The notes under the pieces are model-generated. The model did not search any database and was not told the DNA's origin. It was given only the letters and a program-made list of their open reading frames with translations. From Xenorhabdus cabanillasii (GTDB lineage Bacteria > Pseudomonadota > Gammaproteobacteria > Enterobacterales > Enterobacteriaceae), in NCBI RefSeq assembly GCF_003386665.1, contig NZ_QTUB01000001.1, positions 3,410,001 through 3,474,000 on the forward strand: 64,000 nt of DNA, written 5' to 3'. Shown here in pieces: positions 36,873 through 45,962 of this stretch. The position numbers and the translations under genes were made by a program. How positions within the stretch are numbered: the stretch's first letter is position 1; every line of letters begins with the position of its first letter.

Positions 36873-37916
36873 TCATAATAGTGCTACACCCATTTTTTGT
36901 CTTCCTGGTTCTTGCTGTGATGAAAACGATTTCAAAAAGGCATCAACATAATTAAGCAACTGCCACATAAATTGACAACAATGATTTCGCGTTACTGTCT
37001 CATGGAGCGATTGCCATAACCGTTCTATTTTATTTAGCCACGGGGAATAGACCGGTAAAAACAACAGGGTAAATTTGGGATGCAGGGCCAACCAATCCTT
37101 TACCTTTTGACTTTTATGAATACAGTAATTATCTAAGATTAATGTGAGGGTTTCCGCATGGGGATATTGATGATTCAGTTCATCTAACATTTTGATAAAT
37201 AAATTAGAGTTCTTTTTTATTCCCTTAACATAGGTGACTTGTTCTGTTTGGGCATTCAGGCAGCCCGCAAGGTAATATTTTTCATTTTTTCCCGGGGTGA
37301 TAACCCGTTTTTGTTGCCCTTTGAAACACCAGTCGGCACCGATTTTCGGGTTGAAATCAATATCCACTTCATCTTCATAGAAAACAGGATGTTTTTCTGA
37401 GATATTCGCTCTAGCTTCCGTGATCTTTGCCATTTTTTCATCATATTCAGGATCGGGTTGTTTTACCGTTGGCGCTGCTCTGCGCCAGACAATCCCCGCC
37501 TGAACAAAGTAGCGATAGAGGACACTTTGTGTCAGAGAGGTGTTGAATAATTCATTGAGGGTATGAGTCATCAGCTCAAGGCTCCAGCGAGAACGGAGAT
37601 AGCCTAACTCTTGGGGGGATTGCTGTAATAAGAAAAGCAAGAGGTTATAGAGCGGGGAGAGATCCCAGACAGGAGGTCGGCCAGCCGGTAAACTTTTGAG
37701 CCCTTCCAGCCCATATAATGTAAACCATTCAACCCAACGATTGACGGAAGAGCGTGCGGCATGGAGGGTTTTGGCGACATAAGTCACTGTTAATCCTTCA
37801 TTGAGCATCAATAACGCCGTTAATCGACGGGAATAGTTCTTATCATGGGTTTTATGGATAAGTTTTCTCATTTTCTGGCATTCATCTTGAGGTATAGGTG
37901 CTATGATAGGCATCAC
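36873..37916 (-). mobile_element. IS630-family transposase
   Basis: The 347-residue transposase is intact in one frame. It has an N-terminal helix-turn-helix (LTVTYVAKTLHAARSSVNRWV) and the IS630 catalytic triad: Asp in VFYEDEVDID, Asp in LILDNYCIHKS and Glu in SPWLNKIERLW. It sits between two predicted effector genes, transcribed against them. Beyond its start, 37916-37982 holds nested inverted repeats. The opposite terminal repeat is not clear, so the element boundary is only approximate. Confidence 0.92.
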
Positions 37917-37982
37917 TCAGTCCGTGTTGAGATTTGGGATTTTTCGCAATTGATCAGATCGCAAAAATCGGACTGAGTTCCC
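37916..37982. repeat. IS630 end with nested inverted repeats
   Basis: ACTCAGTCCG and CGGACTGAGT form the outer arms and GATTTTTCGC / CGCAAAAATC-like sequences the inner arms. The block lies directly upstream of the transposase start and is probably the terminal region of the element, including its promoter. Confidence 0.6.
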
Positions 37983-38043
37983 TCCAAGTGATCTATTATT
38001 TTGAAAAGTTATTTATTTATTAAAATAATCATAAGGTGATAAC

Positions 38044-38892
38044 ATGTTCAGCACATATTATAATAAAAATGATAACCAAAAAAGAAATAAAATAAACACA
38101 GAAGAAAAACATGAAAACACAGAAACCGATAACCACTTGGAAATAAACTTAGATCATACAGGGAAAAGTAAACCGGATATAGAACCAAAAGATGTCACTA
38201 CAGGTACCATTAAGGCATATACTCTTCTATATAAAACGACCGCTATCCCAAATTTTTTAGACAACGCAGAAAACCTAGGTTTAGCAGAATATAAGAAACG
38301 ACATGAAGATATACAAGATTACTTAAACCTAGGTAAATTTGAAGATGCTGAAAAACTCAAAAAAAATTCACAGTGGGCAGGGCAATATTTCGCCTTAGAA
38401 AAAAGTTCTGATGAATATGCAGATGAAGCACCAGATAGCTACAACAGACTACTGGAATACGCAGGAAAGGACCCGCTGAAAAAAGTAGAAGTTTTCTTGT
38501 ACACGTTTAAAGTAACAAAAGATATCAAAGTTCTCAAACCACACAACAATTCTAATTCTTACTACGTAGGCAATGCAGAAGGTTGGGAGAAAGCAAAAGA
38601 GATAATGAATGATGTTCAATCTCAATCCGAAAAGAATGACAACCCATTTTCCGAGTTAAAAAACCTAGAAGACAAAAACTTTCTCCTAGAAGCACTTGGA
38701 GAAAAAGGATATGCATGGAAGGGGCCACTTCATCCAAAAGAAGGAACTGAATTTTCTTATGAGCTCGCAATCAGCCCCAACCTATTACGCCAGCATCTCA
38801 CTTTGGAATCAGAAGAATTACTTGGTACCTATATCAAGACCTATATATACATAGACAACAATAAGAAATATGCTTGCTGGAAAAAGAAGTGA
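38044..38892 (+). CDS. Putative PVC effector, unknown fold
   Basis: The 282-residue protein has the marks of PVC cargo. It lies in the effector region, has the same type of ribosome site (AAGGTGATAAC), and opens with about 55 polar, low-complexity residues (rich in Asn, Lys, Glu). The body, from about residue 58, begins AYTLLYKTTAIPNFLDNAENLGL. It contains a QWAGQYFALEKSSDEYADEAPDSY stretch and ends with KEGTEFSYELAIS and YIKTYIYIDN strands. I do not recognise the family. The pattern loosely recalls ADP-ribosyltransferase toxins, but the first-strand Arg is Lys here, so I do not assert it. Codon use is as AT-rich as effector 1. Confidence 0.6.
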   Translation: MFSTYYNKNDNQKRNKINTEEKHENTETDNHLEINLDHTGKSKPDIEPKDVTTGTIKAYTLLYKTTAIPNFLDNAENLGLAEYKKRHEDIQDYLNLGKFEDAEKLKKNSQWAGQYFALEKSSDEYADEAPDSYNRLLEYAGKDPLKKVEVFLYTFKVTKDIKVLKPHNNSNSYYVGNAEGWEKAKEIMNDVQSQSEKNDNPFSELKNLEDKNFLLEALGEKGYAWKGPLHPKEGTEFSYELAISPNLLRQHLTLESEELLGTYIKTYIYIDNNKKYACWKKK

Positions 38893-38990
38893 GATTTTTA
38901 ACTTCGCAAAAGAGTTTAACTCATTTATCCATGCCTGTTCTTTAAAAATTTATTTAAGATAGTCAATCTCATGCATTCCCATATTCACCC

Positions 38991-39168
38991 GATTTCAGAT
39001 TCGTTGTCGCCGGATATAACGGAGAAAAATTGACTACCGATCAGATAATATCAGATAAACCATGGAAAGGTAAAAACCGAAATTTTGGCTGAATTCCCTG
39101 CTCATCTTTCCATGATTATTCACTGGCTGTTACCGGAGCATTTTAAAGACTTTGCCAGCACCTATCAG
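38991..39168 (+). pseudogene. Fragment of a second, diverged pvc12
   Basis: Reading GATTTCAGA onward gives DFRFVVAGYNGEKLTTDQ. After a frameshift it gives VKTEILAEFPAHLSMIIHWLLPEHFKDFASTYQLW. Both match the C-terminal region of Pvc12 (RFSFVISVVVN, then EFPAHISMIIHWMDPEAF), but the DNA differs clearly from the intact gene at 26990. It therefore comes from a different PVC operon. Confidence 0.8.
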
Positions 39169-39891
39169 CTCTGGCAAACAATTCCTATTTCACAACTCTG
39201 TAAAAAACATCTATCAGTTCAAGAATACCAATATCTATCGGAACACTTTATTTCAAATAAAGCAGATAAAAATAGATCCAATTCAGAATCAGCACCGGAT
39301 ATATCCGTTACAGGAGTCAATAACCGAAGCCAACTTCGAACTATCAACAAGTCACATTCTAAATCCGTTTTATTGCCTGAAAAAACCACCCTATATCAAG
39401 TCAGTAACACCGGAATATTAATTTTATGGCCGATGCTACCAGCACTATTTAATCAGCTTGGTTTACTTGAGGAACAAAAATTTATCCATCGTCAGGCCCA
39501 ATTTAGTGCCGTCAATTTCCTTGACTACCTGATTTGGGAAACCGAAGAAACACCAACAGAACGAAAAATGCTGAATAACGTTCTATGTGGATTAATGGCT
39601 GATGAAAATAGTGAATCAATCTCTATTGAACCAGAAAAACAATTAATAACCACACAATGGCTGGATGCTATTATCACCCAACTTCCTGCCTGGAAAAAAC
39701 TAAGCCGTAATGATGTCCGCCAATTATTCTTACAACGTCCGGGTGAATTGCGAATCAATGAACAGGAAATCAATATTACAATACAACAACAACCATTCGA
39801 CGCATTATTGGCCGATTGGCTGTGGCCATTAAATATCGCCAAACTTCCCTGGCTGGATCGCCCTTTACGAATTGACTGGCAAAACATTTAA
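39085..39891 (+). pseudogene. pvc12'-pvc14' fusion ORF
   Basis: This 268-codon frame starts at a TTG and joins about 28 residues of a pvc12 C-terminus to residues 279-519 of Pvc14. The junction lies at CAGCTCTGGCAA, where both parents encode QLWQ, so the join is in frame. From 39166 on it is nearly identical to 31803-32528. It lacks the N-terminal 278 residues of Pvc14, so it is unlikely to work as a tape measure. It may be untranslated. Confidence 0.85.
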
Positions 39892-42500
39892 AAGGTTTAT
39901 ATGGACTATCTACTGACAAATAATCACGGTGAACTTCAACCGATAACCCCTGAATTACGCTGGCTTTATTCCCATCTGGAACGTATTGACCTGCGATTGC
40001 AGCACTATTATTACCAGAAAAGTGACAGGTACGATTCATTACCGGAAAGTTTTTTACTTACCGAAGATGAAGTAGAACAACGTCTGGCAGAACCATTCGG
40101 TGTTCCTCATTGGCTACCTAAAGCAGATAATATTATTCACTGCTCAGAAACAACCGAGGAAAACCCTGCCTTTGATCCATTATCACTCTTGGTTGAACGT
40201 TTTGAACTGACTGAATTTGAACGTGTTGCTTTACTGTTAGGTTTATTACCCCATTTTGACAGTCGTTATCATGCGTTATTTGCCGCTCTAGCTGGTAACA
40301 GTAAAAAACAGTGGCCTAGTTTTGCTTTAGCAATTGAATTATTTAGCCAGCGTCAAAGTGATTGGCAATTACTGCAAAACAGCTTGTTACCACAAACACC
40401 ATTAATTAGCAGCCACCTATTACAGCTCAATAACCACCAAGAATCTGTCTGGTTACAAACGCAATTTTTAACCCACAGTGCTGTCTGGCATTTTTTATCA
40501 GGCCAGCGGGTTATTTTACCTCCTCTAACAACCTGCGCTTATTGGAGTATCCCTGTCTCACAAAATTGGTATCCACAAACTCTTTTTCATTCACTTGGAA
40601 AAATCTTATTGAATAAAACCGACGAGATTCTTCCACTGGTAATACTTAGAGGAAAACAGGACAGTGCCAGAGAATTAGCAGTAAGCAATATTATGGCTTC
40701 TCATGATATCAATACGTTAACTCTTGATTTAGCCCGTCTGCCAGATGATGAAAACCCAACTGAAATAGCTAACTTGCTGGCAAATGCAATACGGGAAGCC
40801 CGTCTACACGATGCCTGTTTATTAATCCGCAACTTCTCTTTATTGATACAAGAAAAGAAAACATGGCATAACGAATTATCCACCCTACTCAATCAGCCTA
40901 AATTACGCATAATTTGCCTGGCAGAACCACAAGACTCATTAGTATGGATTAAACACCTGCTGATGGTACAAATTAATATGCCAGCACTTACTCTGGCGGA
41001 TAGAAAAAACATGTTACAAGCGAACTTACCGAATACTGTTGCTCAGAAAATAAATATGACTCAATTATGTCAACGTTTTTCATTTACAGCAGAAACATTA
41101 CCGTTCATGCTTAAAGAAGCATATCAATACCAAATACTCCGACAACCGGAAGGTCAATTGGAAGAAACCGATCTACGTAAGGCATTAAACTTTCGCGCTC
41201 AACAAAATTTCGGTAAATTAGCCCAACGAATCACCCCAAAACGCAATTTTAATGATTTAGTGATTTCAGATACATTGGCACAACAGTTAAAAGAAATCAT
41301 TGCGGCCATTCATTACCGTGACCAAATTCTAAGCGCTGGATTTCAGGAAAAAATCAGCTACGGCACCGGTATTAGTGCATTATTTTACGGTGAATCAGGT
41401 ACCGGCAAAACAATGGCCGCAGAAGTGATTACCGGGTATCTTGGCGTCGATTTAATTAAAGTAGATCTCTCAACCGTAGTGAACAAATATATTGGCGAAA
41501 CGGAAAAAAATATCTCACGCATTTTCGATTTAGCCGAGGCGGATTCCGGGGTACTATTTTTCGACGAAGCCGATGCCCTATTTGGCAAACGCAGTGAAAC
41601 CAAAGATGCCCAAGACAGACACGCTAATATTGAAGTTTCTTATTTATTACAACGGCTGGAGGATTATCCAGGATTAGTCATTTTAGCCACCAATAACCGC
41701 AGCCATTTGGACAGCGCGTTTAATCGCCGTTTTACCTTTATCACCCGTTTTACTTATCCCGATGAAGCATTACGTGAAAAAATGTGGCAAAAAATTTGGC
41801 CCGAACAACTGATATTATCCAATGAAATTGATTTTGAACATCTGGCTAAACGGTCTGATTTAACCGGAGCAAACATTAGAAATATTGCCTTATTATCATC
41901 GATATTAGCCACGGATGATAACAATGGACAAATCGCAAATAGGCACATAGAGCGAGCAGTGATACTTGAATTAAATAAAACCGGCCGATTGGCTTTCTAA
42001 ATACTCAGTGGGATTGGAATCAACATGACAACTATAATTGCTTCTGACAATATCATTATTGAAGTGAATAAAGCATTAAATGCCATTTTATCGCAATACT
42101 TACAGATACCAGGTTCACAAATTGATATTCGCTTTGATCTACCGGAAATTAATTCAACCCAATCGGAACCGACGGTGAGTGTATTTCTGTATGATATACA
42201 CGAAGATCTACAATTACGCACTGCTGAACCAAGGCGTTATAATCCTGCAACCAGCACATTATTACCAGGATGGGTTAATATCAATTGTAACTATTTAATC
42301 ACCTACTGGGATGCTAATAAACCCTCAAGTGACAGCTCCAGCCCAGATAGCCAACCAGATAATCAGGCGGCACAAGTGATGACACGGGTTTTGAATGCAT
42401 TAATAAATAATCGCCAATTAACTGGTATTCCCGGTGCCTATACGCGCGTTATTCCACAACAGGAGAATTTAAACAGCCTGGGTAATTTTTGGCAGGCTCT
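39166..42500 (+). repeat. 3.3-kb direct repeat, copy B
   Basis: Copy B covers pvc14', pvc15 and the first 158 codons of pvc16. It matches copy A (31803-35137) at a fixed offset. Left of it lies pvc12-like DNA of a different operon; right of it pvc16 continues with diverged sequence. The intervening 4 kb holds two effectors and the IS630 element. Confidence 0.95.
39901..42000 (+). CDS. pvc15: PVC AAA+ ATPase, copy B
   Basis: This is a full-length, intact second Pvc15 of 699 residues with the same Walker A (GESGTGKT), Walker B and arginine-finger regions as copy A. The roughly 11 substitutions are scattered. Two are close to active parts: Ala to Thr just after the Walker A helix (EVITGY) and Thr to Ala in PDEALR. 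Both copies have kept open frames, so either recent duplication or selection has preserved them. It could load the cargo encoded downstream. Confidence 0.93.
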   Translation: MDYLLTNNHGELQPITPELRWLYSHLERIDLRLQHYYYQKSDRYDSLPESFLLTEDEVEQRLAEPFGVPHWLPKADNIIHCSETTEENPAFDPLSLLVERFELTEFERVALLLGLLPHFDSRYHALFAALAGNSKKQWPSFALAIELFSQRQSDWQLLQNSLLPQTPLISSHLLQLNNHQESVWLQTQFLTHSAVWHFLSGQRVILPPLTTCAYWSIPVSQNWYPQTLFHSLGKILLNKTDEILPLVILRGKQDSARELAVSNIMASHDINTLTLDLARLPDDENPTEIANLLANAIREARLHDACLLIRNFSLLIQEKKTWHNELSTLLNQPKLRIICLAEPQDSLVWIKHLLMVQINMPALTLADRKNMLQANLPNTVAQKINMTQLCQRFSFTAETLPFMLKEAYQYQILRQPEGQLEETDLRKALNFRAQQNFGKLAQRITPKRNFNDLVISDTLAQQLKEIIAAIHYRDQILSAGFQEKISYGTGISALFYGESGTGKTMAAEVITGYLGVDLIKVDLSTVVNKYIGETEKNISRIFDLAEADSGVLFFDEADALFGKRSETKDAQDRHANIEVSYLLQRLEDYPGLVILATNNRSHLDSAFNRRFTFITRFTYPDEALREKMWQKIWPEQLILSNEIDFEHLAKRSDLTGANIRNIALLSSILATDDNNGQIANRHIERAVILELNKTGRLAF

Positions 42501-42924
42501 CGGTAATCGTCCACGACTCTCATTATTATATTCCATTACCGTCCCGATGAAACTTGGAGATATTGGAAACAACGTAATACCAGTCAGCAAAACATCTGCT
42601 TCTATAGATCAAAAACCCAACCTGGATAATTCACAAATCACTCAAGCTTTGGAAAATAAATTATGCGTCGATTTAGGTGGCTCAGAAGATATTCGTCTTG
42701 CTTTGGCTAAAGTCAATCTAACCACTGAACCTGCCACAGATAATAATAGTCAGGAAAATGAAAATATTATTCTTGAGATTTCAGGTATTACCTACTCAAC
42801 TTACTTACCTAAAATAAAAGAGATTCTTTTATCATGGGAAAATAGTCATCAAGCCGTTATTAAGGTGAATGGGGTAGGTATTATTGTTACTAAGCAGAAT
42901 TCTGATAAGTTAATTGGAGTTTAA
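42025..42924 (+). CDS. pvc16: PVC cap protein, copy B (mosaic)
   Basis: The first 158 codons are nearly identical to copy A. The last 141 residues are only moderately similar (for example LGDIGNNVIPVSK against LKNIENNIISISQ), but they retain the family C-terminus VNGVGIIVTKQNSDKLIGV. The abrupt switch at about 42501 shows a recombination or gene-conversion border inside the gene. The frame is open and 299 residues long. Confidence 0.9.
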   Translation: MTTIIASDNIIIEVNKALNAILSQYLQIPGSQIDIRFDLPEINSTQSEPTVSVFLYDIHEDLQLRTAEPRRYNPATSTLLPGWVNINCNYLITYWDANKPSSDSSSPDSQPDNQAAQVMTRVLNALINNRQLTGIPGAYTRVIPQQENLNSLGNFWQALGNRPRLSLLYSITVPMKLGDIGNNVIPVSKTSASIDQKPNLDNSQITQALENKLCVDLGGSEDIRLALAKVNLTTEPATDNNSQENENIILEISGITYSTYLPKIKEILLSWENSHQAVIKVNGVGIIVTKQNSDKLIGV

Positions 42925-43042
42925 AAATTACCATTAGAATAAATCATCCATATGAAAATAACAATTTATAGAAAGTAATGATATCTTTATTAATTGATAA
43001 TTTCATATAAAAACACTTTTTGTTAATCATTGAGGAATAATT
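42925..43042. other. Spacer after second pvc16
   Basis: An AT-rich spacer holding the ribosome site (GAGGAATAATT) of the small broken gene that follows. Nothing else is visible. Confidence 0.4.
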
Positions 43043-43215
43043 ATGCCTAAATATACAATGGATGAAACTAATAAGAAATTACAAAAGACAATTCACAAGT
43101 ACTTTTAGCTTATAATCAACTACCTGAGGATGATGATAATTATGATTCAGATGGAGATGAGGATGGTCCATTACCAGATGAGATAACTTCTGGTCAATTT
43201 AAAACATTAGCATAA
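43043..43215 (+). pseudogene. Broken small effector-like gene
   Basis: A start with the site GAGGAATAATT opens MPKYTMDETNKK and stops after 21 codons. After a one-base frame change near 43095 the sequence continues as QVLLAYNQLPEDDDNYDSDGDEDGPLPDEITSGQFKTLA and then a stop. The gene would have about 57 codons, with an acidic end. The leader (GAGGAATAATT-ATG) matches that of the PLC effector at 43631 (AAGGAATAATT-ATG), so this may be the N-terminal cargo leader of a lost effector. IS sequence follows directly. Confidence 0.55.
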
Positions 43216-43588
43216 CGATAGTTCCATCAAGAAACCGCCATTCCGTATCAGTAATTTTAGATAACCCTTTGAAAATAAGCTGTAAAACACCTTTCTTCGA
43301 CCAAGCAAACGCTGAAAAACGCTATTCCAATTACCGAATTCTGGCGGTAAATCCCGCCAGGGAATGCTCGTTCTCATCCGGTAAAGAATACCTTCCAAGG
43401 TCAAACGGTGTTCAGGTTTGTCATAAATCCATCCGGTGTGTTGCATCAATGCAGATAGCTTATTCCAATGGAGATCTGTTAACATAGCTCGCGGCATGAT
43501 GGTGAGGTTTGGTTGTTTTTTGGCGAAAGTAATTATACCAAATTATCATGCTGCCTAATAATCCTTCGCAAAACGTCAACACGCCCTA
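43207..43588 (-). mobile_element. IS5-type element remnant, left copy
   Basis: The minus-strand frame 43207-43497 encodes the N-terminal 96 residues of an IS5-family transposase (PRAMLTDLHWNKLSALMQ, then RLTLEGILYRMRTSIPWRDLPPEFGNW). It lacks the catalytic C-terminal part. Its outer end, TAGGGCGTGTTGACGT read on the minus strand from 43588, is the terminal repeat. The matching end lies inverted at 44665. Confidence 0.85.
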
Positions 43589-43630
43589 GGCGAATCCAAA
43601 TAACTTCATTAAAAACATTAAGGAATAATT

Positions 43631-44626
43631 ATGCACGAATATAAAGAAAATAATATCCCTTCATCTACCTCAACTAATCATCAATCGACTAAGCAAGCAA
43701 CAACAACACTCCTCACCAATGAATCTCAACAAGTCCCCTATGTCAATCATAGTGATTTACCTGATGAGACCAAATTATCTGAGATAGCCATGCTGGGTAG
43801 CCATGATGCGGGAACTTATGCTTATAGTAAAAAAAGAAATGGACTCAGTAGCACAGGATCAAAAATGCCTAGAGCGTTTAAAACCCAAAATAAGGACTTG
43901 GTAACACAAGCAAAAGCAGGAGCCAGATATTTTGACATTCGAATAGCTCAAAATAAAAATGGCACAAATGGCACATTTGGTTTCTTCCATAGCTTCAGCG
44001 TTGCAGGTGATAGTGCTGTTTCGGATGTGGAAAATCTCTTGAAATATGCAGCAGAAGATAAAAATAATTTTTATTTAATAAAATTCGCATTTAAAGGGGA
44101 AACAGGGAAAACTTCTGCAACAGCGGCTTCAGATATATTTTTAAAACGTATTCTCGAAAATTATCGTGAGTCTCTTATTATGGATAATTTAAGTAAAGTA
44201 ACAGTTAATTCACTGAATCAAGGAAAAAACATATGGATCATGGTTGATAAAAAGAAATATGATGGAAAAGATAAAGATCTATATCCAGATTACGACAAAA
44301 ATTCTTATACAGAATGGGCTGATAAACCGAACGCAGAAAAGACAGCTAATTCCCTTCTTAATTTCCATAAGAGTCCAATAGCTGATAAACTCAATATTAT
44401 ACAGACGAATATGCCCGTTGCTTCCCGTTCACCTTTTGAATTGAGTTGGGGAGTAAAAGATAATTTATTTAAAAATAAGAAGATATTGGTTATAGCAATT
44501 CTTGATATTCTTATAAAGCGGCGTATAGGTGGGATAGTCAGCGCTGATTATGTCGGCGATGCTAATAGTGCAGTTCCAGATTTCATGGAAATAATTAACG
44601 TTCATAATCAATTACTTAAAAAATAA
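43631..44626 (+). CDS. Putative PVC effector, PI-PLC X-domain-like
   Basis: The 331-residue protein has a polar 40-residue leader and then a phosphatidylinositol-specific phospholipase C X-type domain. The first catalytic His is in MLGSHDAGTYAYS (His58), the GARYFDIRIA strand follows, and the second His is in GFFHSFS (His120). Enzymes of this fold cleave phosphoinositides or GPI anchors by general acid-base chemistry with two His. No signal peptide is present, as expected for a PVC payload. It lies downstream of the second pvc16 and is enclosed by inverted IS5-type ends. Its ribosome site is AAGGA. Confidence 0.78.
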   Translation: MHEYKENNIPSSTSTNHQSTKQATTTLLTNESQQVPYVNHSDLPDETKLSEIAMLGSHDAGTYAYSKKRNGLSSTGSKMPRAFKTQNKDLVTQAKAGARYFDIRIAQNKNGTNGTFGFFHSFSVAGDSAVSDVENLLKYAAEDKNNFYLIKFAFKGETGKTSATAASDIFLKRILENYRESLIMDNLSKVTVNSLNQGKNIWIMVDKKKYDGKDKDLYPDYDKNSYTEWADKPNAEKTANSLLNFHKSPIADKLNIIQTNMPVASRSPFELSWGVKDNLFKNKKILVIAILDILIKRRIGGIVSADYVGDANSAVPDFMEIINVHNQLLKK

Positions 44627-44664
44627 TCAAGACGATAAAAATCCTGCCAAATGGAGATTAATGA

Positions 44665-44815
44665 TAGGGCGTGTTGACGTTTTGCGAAGGATTATTAGGC
44701 AGCATGATAATTTGGTATAATTACTTTCGCCAAAAAACAACCAAACCTCACCATCATGCCGCGAGCTATGTTAACAGATCTCCATTGGAATAAGCTATCT
44801 GCATTGATGCAACGA
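44665..44815 (+). mobile_element. IS5-type element remnant, right copy
   Basis: It starts with TAGGGCGTGTTGACGT and runs through the same 90-bp leader and the first codons of the transposase (PRAMLTDLHWNKLSALMQ). It stops matching near 44812. It is inverted relative to the left copy, so the two outer ends face each other across the PLC gene, 1076 bp apart. Confidence 0.85.
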
Positions 44816-44895
44816 GAGCATAAAAAACCTTGGGGCACTCCGTTAAGCTGGTGATAGGATGAACGAATTGGCAGGTTTTTAGCAGGCAGCTCACC

Positions 44896-45474
44896 ATGAA
44901 AGCCTATATCGTTAAAGTGGCTCTTCGCGGTGTCAGCCCTATGGTCTGGTGCCGATTTCGGCTATCAGGCGAGACATCTTTAGCCGCTTTTCATTATATT
45001 ATTCAGATCGCGCAGGGATGGCAGGATGAACACCTGCATCAATTCCGTATTTATGGTAAAAATTACGGCATTTCCTATTCTGGCGGAATTGCGTTTTCTG
45101 ATAACCCTTACAAAATCACGCTCGATGACTTTGAGTTTGATGCCGGAGATCGATTTACTTACGAATACAACTTTTTCGAGAACTGGCTTCACGATATCCG
45201 TATTGAGACCATTCTTGACAATGCTAACCTGAAATTTCCCTTTTGTTTGGCCGGAAATAGAATGCCGGGGGCAACGTTAGCTGATGAATGTGAGAAAACA
45301 CTGGCGTTACTGGAAGCCATCGTTAATGCCGATGAAACAGCAACGATCGGAGATATCCGTCCATTAATTGATGAACTTGATGCCGTCAGATTTAACCGCA
45401 AAAAGGTTAACCGCCAATTGAGTCGGCTCAACCTTGATTCACCGGAACTGGAACCTATTGTGATAGGGCTGTAG
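44896..45474 (+). CDS. pRiA4b ORF-3-like protein
   Basis: This 192-residue protein belongs to the plasmid pRiA4b ORF-3 family. The signs are the start YIVKVALRGVSPMVWCRFRL, the central AFHYIIQIAQGWQDEHLHQFRIYG, and the FTYEYNFFENWLHDIRIE segment. The family is common next to transposons and on plasmids and its biochemical role is not established. Here it lies between an IS5 remnant and resolvase/ISKra4 genes, so it is probably a passenger gene. The reading frame is intact. Confidence 0.85.
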   Translation: MKAYIVKVALRGVSPMVWCRFRLSGETSLAAFHYIIQIAQGWQDEHLHQFRIYGKNYGISYSGGIAFSDNPYKITLDDFEFDAGDRFTYEYNFFENWLHDIRIETILDNANLKFPFCLAGNRMPGATLADECEKTLALLEAIVNADETATIGDIRPLIDELDAVRFNRKKVNRQLSRLNLDSPELEPIVIGL

Positions 45475-45619
45475 TGGATAGCGATGATCGGTATCCATAA
45501 AGGTATACCTTTTCATCCATGCTAAAAACGAGGAAATAATCCTCTATAAACCTCGGGAAAGTCAATTTTATAGAGTATTCTACAAATCTTTATCAGGTTT
45601 AAAGACTTTTGAGGGTGAT

Positions 45620-45938
45620 ATGCATTATGCCTACATTCGGGTCAGTTCGGTTGACCAGCATGTTGATCGCCAGAAAGAGGCACTGTCTGCGTCCGGTATT
45701 AAAATTGACAAAATCTATATCGAACAGGCCAGTGCGAAAAACATCAACCGGCCACAGTTTCGGGATATGCTTCAACAGGTCAGAACCGGCGACACGATAG
45801 TTGTTCACTCCCTCGATCGGTTATGCCGCATTAAGAGAGAAAGGTATCAAGTTAAAGCTGGCCTGCTATAACGTAGGATTAGGTGTTTCTACGTATTATA
45901 AATTGCGTCACCAGCTAAAAAACGGGGGTATACAGTAG
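45620..45938 (+). pseudogene. Serine recombinase, internally broken
   Basis: The first frame (45620-45871) encodes a resolvase N-terminus: Ser9 in AYIRVS, NRPQFRDMLQQVRTGDTIVVHSLDRLCR. It then runs out of frame. In another frame, ALREKGIKLKLACYNVGLGVSTYYKLRHQLKNGGIQ continues to a stop at 45938 and looks like the C-terminal helix-turn-helix. A middle segment of about 60 residues is missing. Confidence 0.75.
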
Positions 45939-45962
45939 CCATAACCCCGGGAGGACAGCATC

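Noticed and set aside
38044..38892. ADP-ribosyltransferase toxin
   Set aside because: The LLYKTT start and the later TEFSYEL strand recall the fold, but the essential first Arg is Lys and no S-T-S/E-x-E motif is evident.
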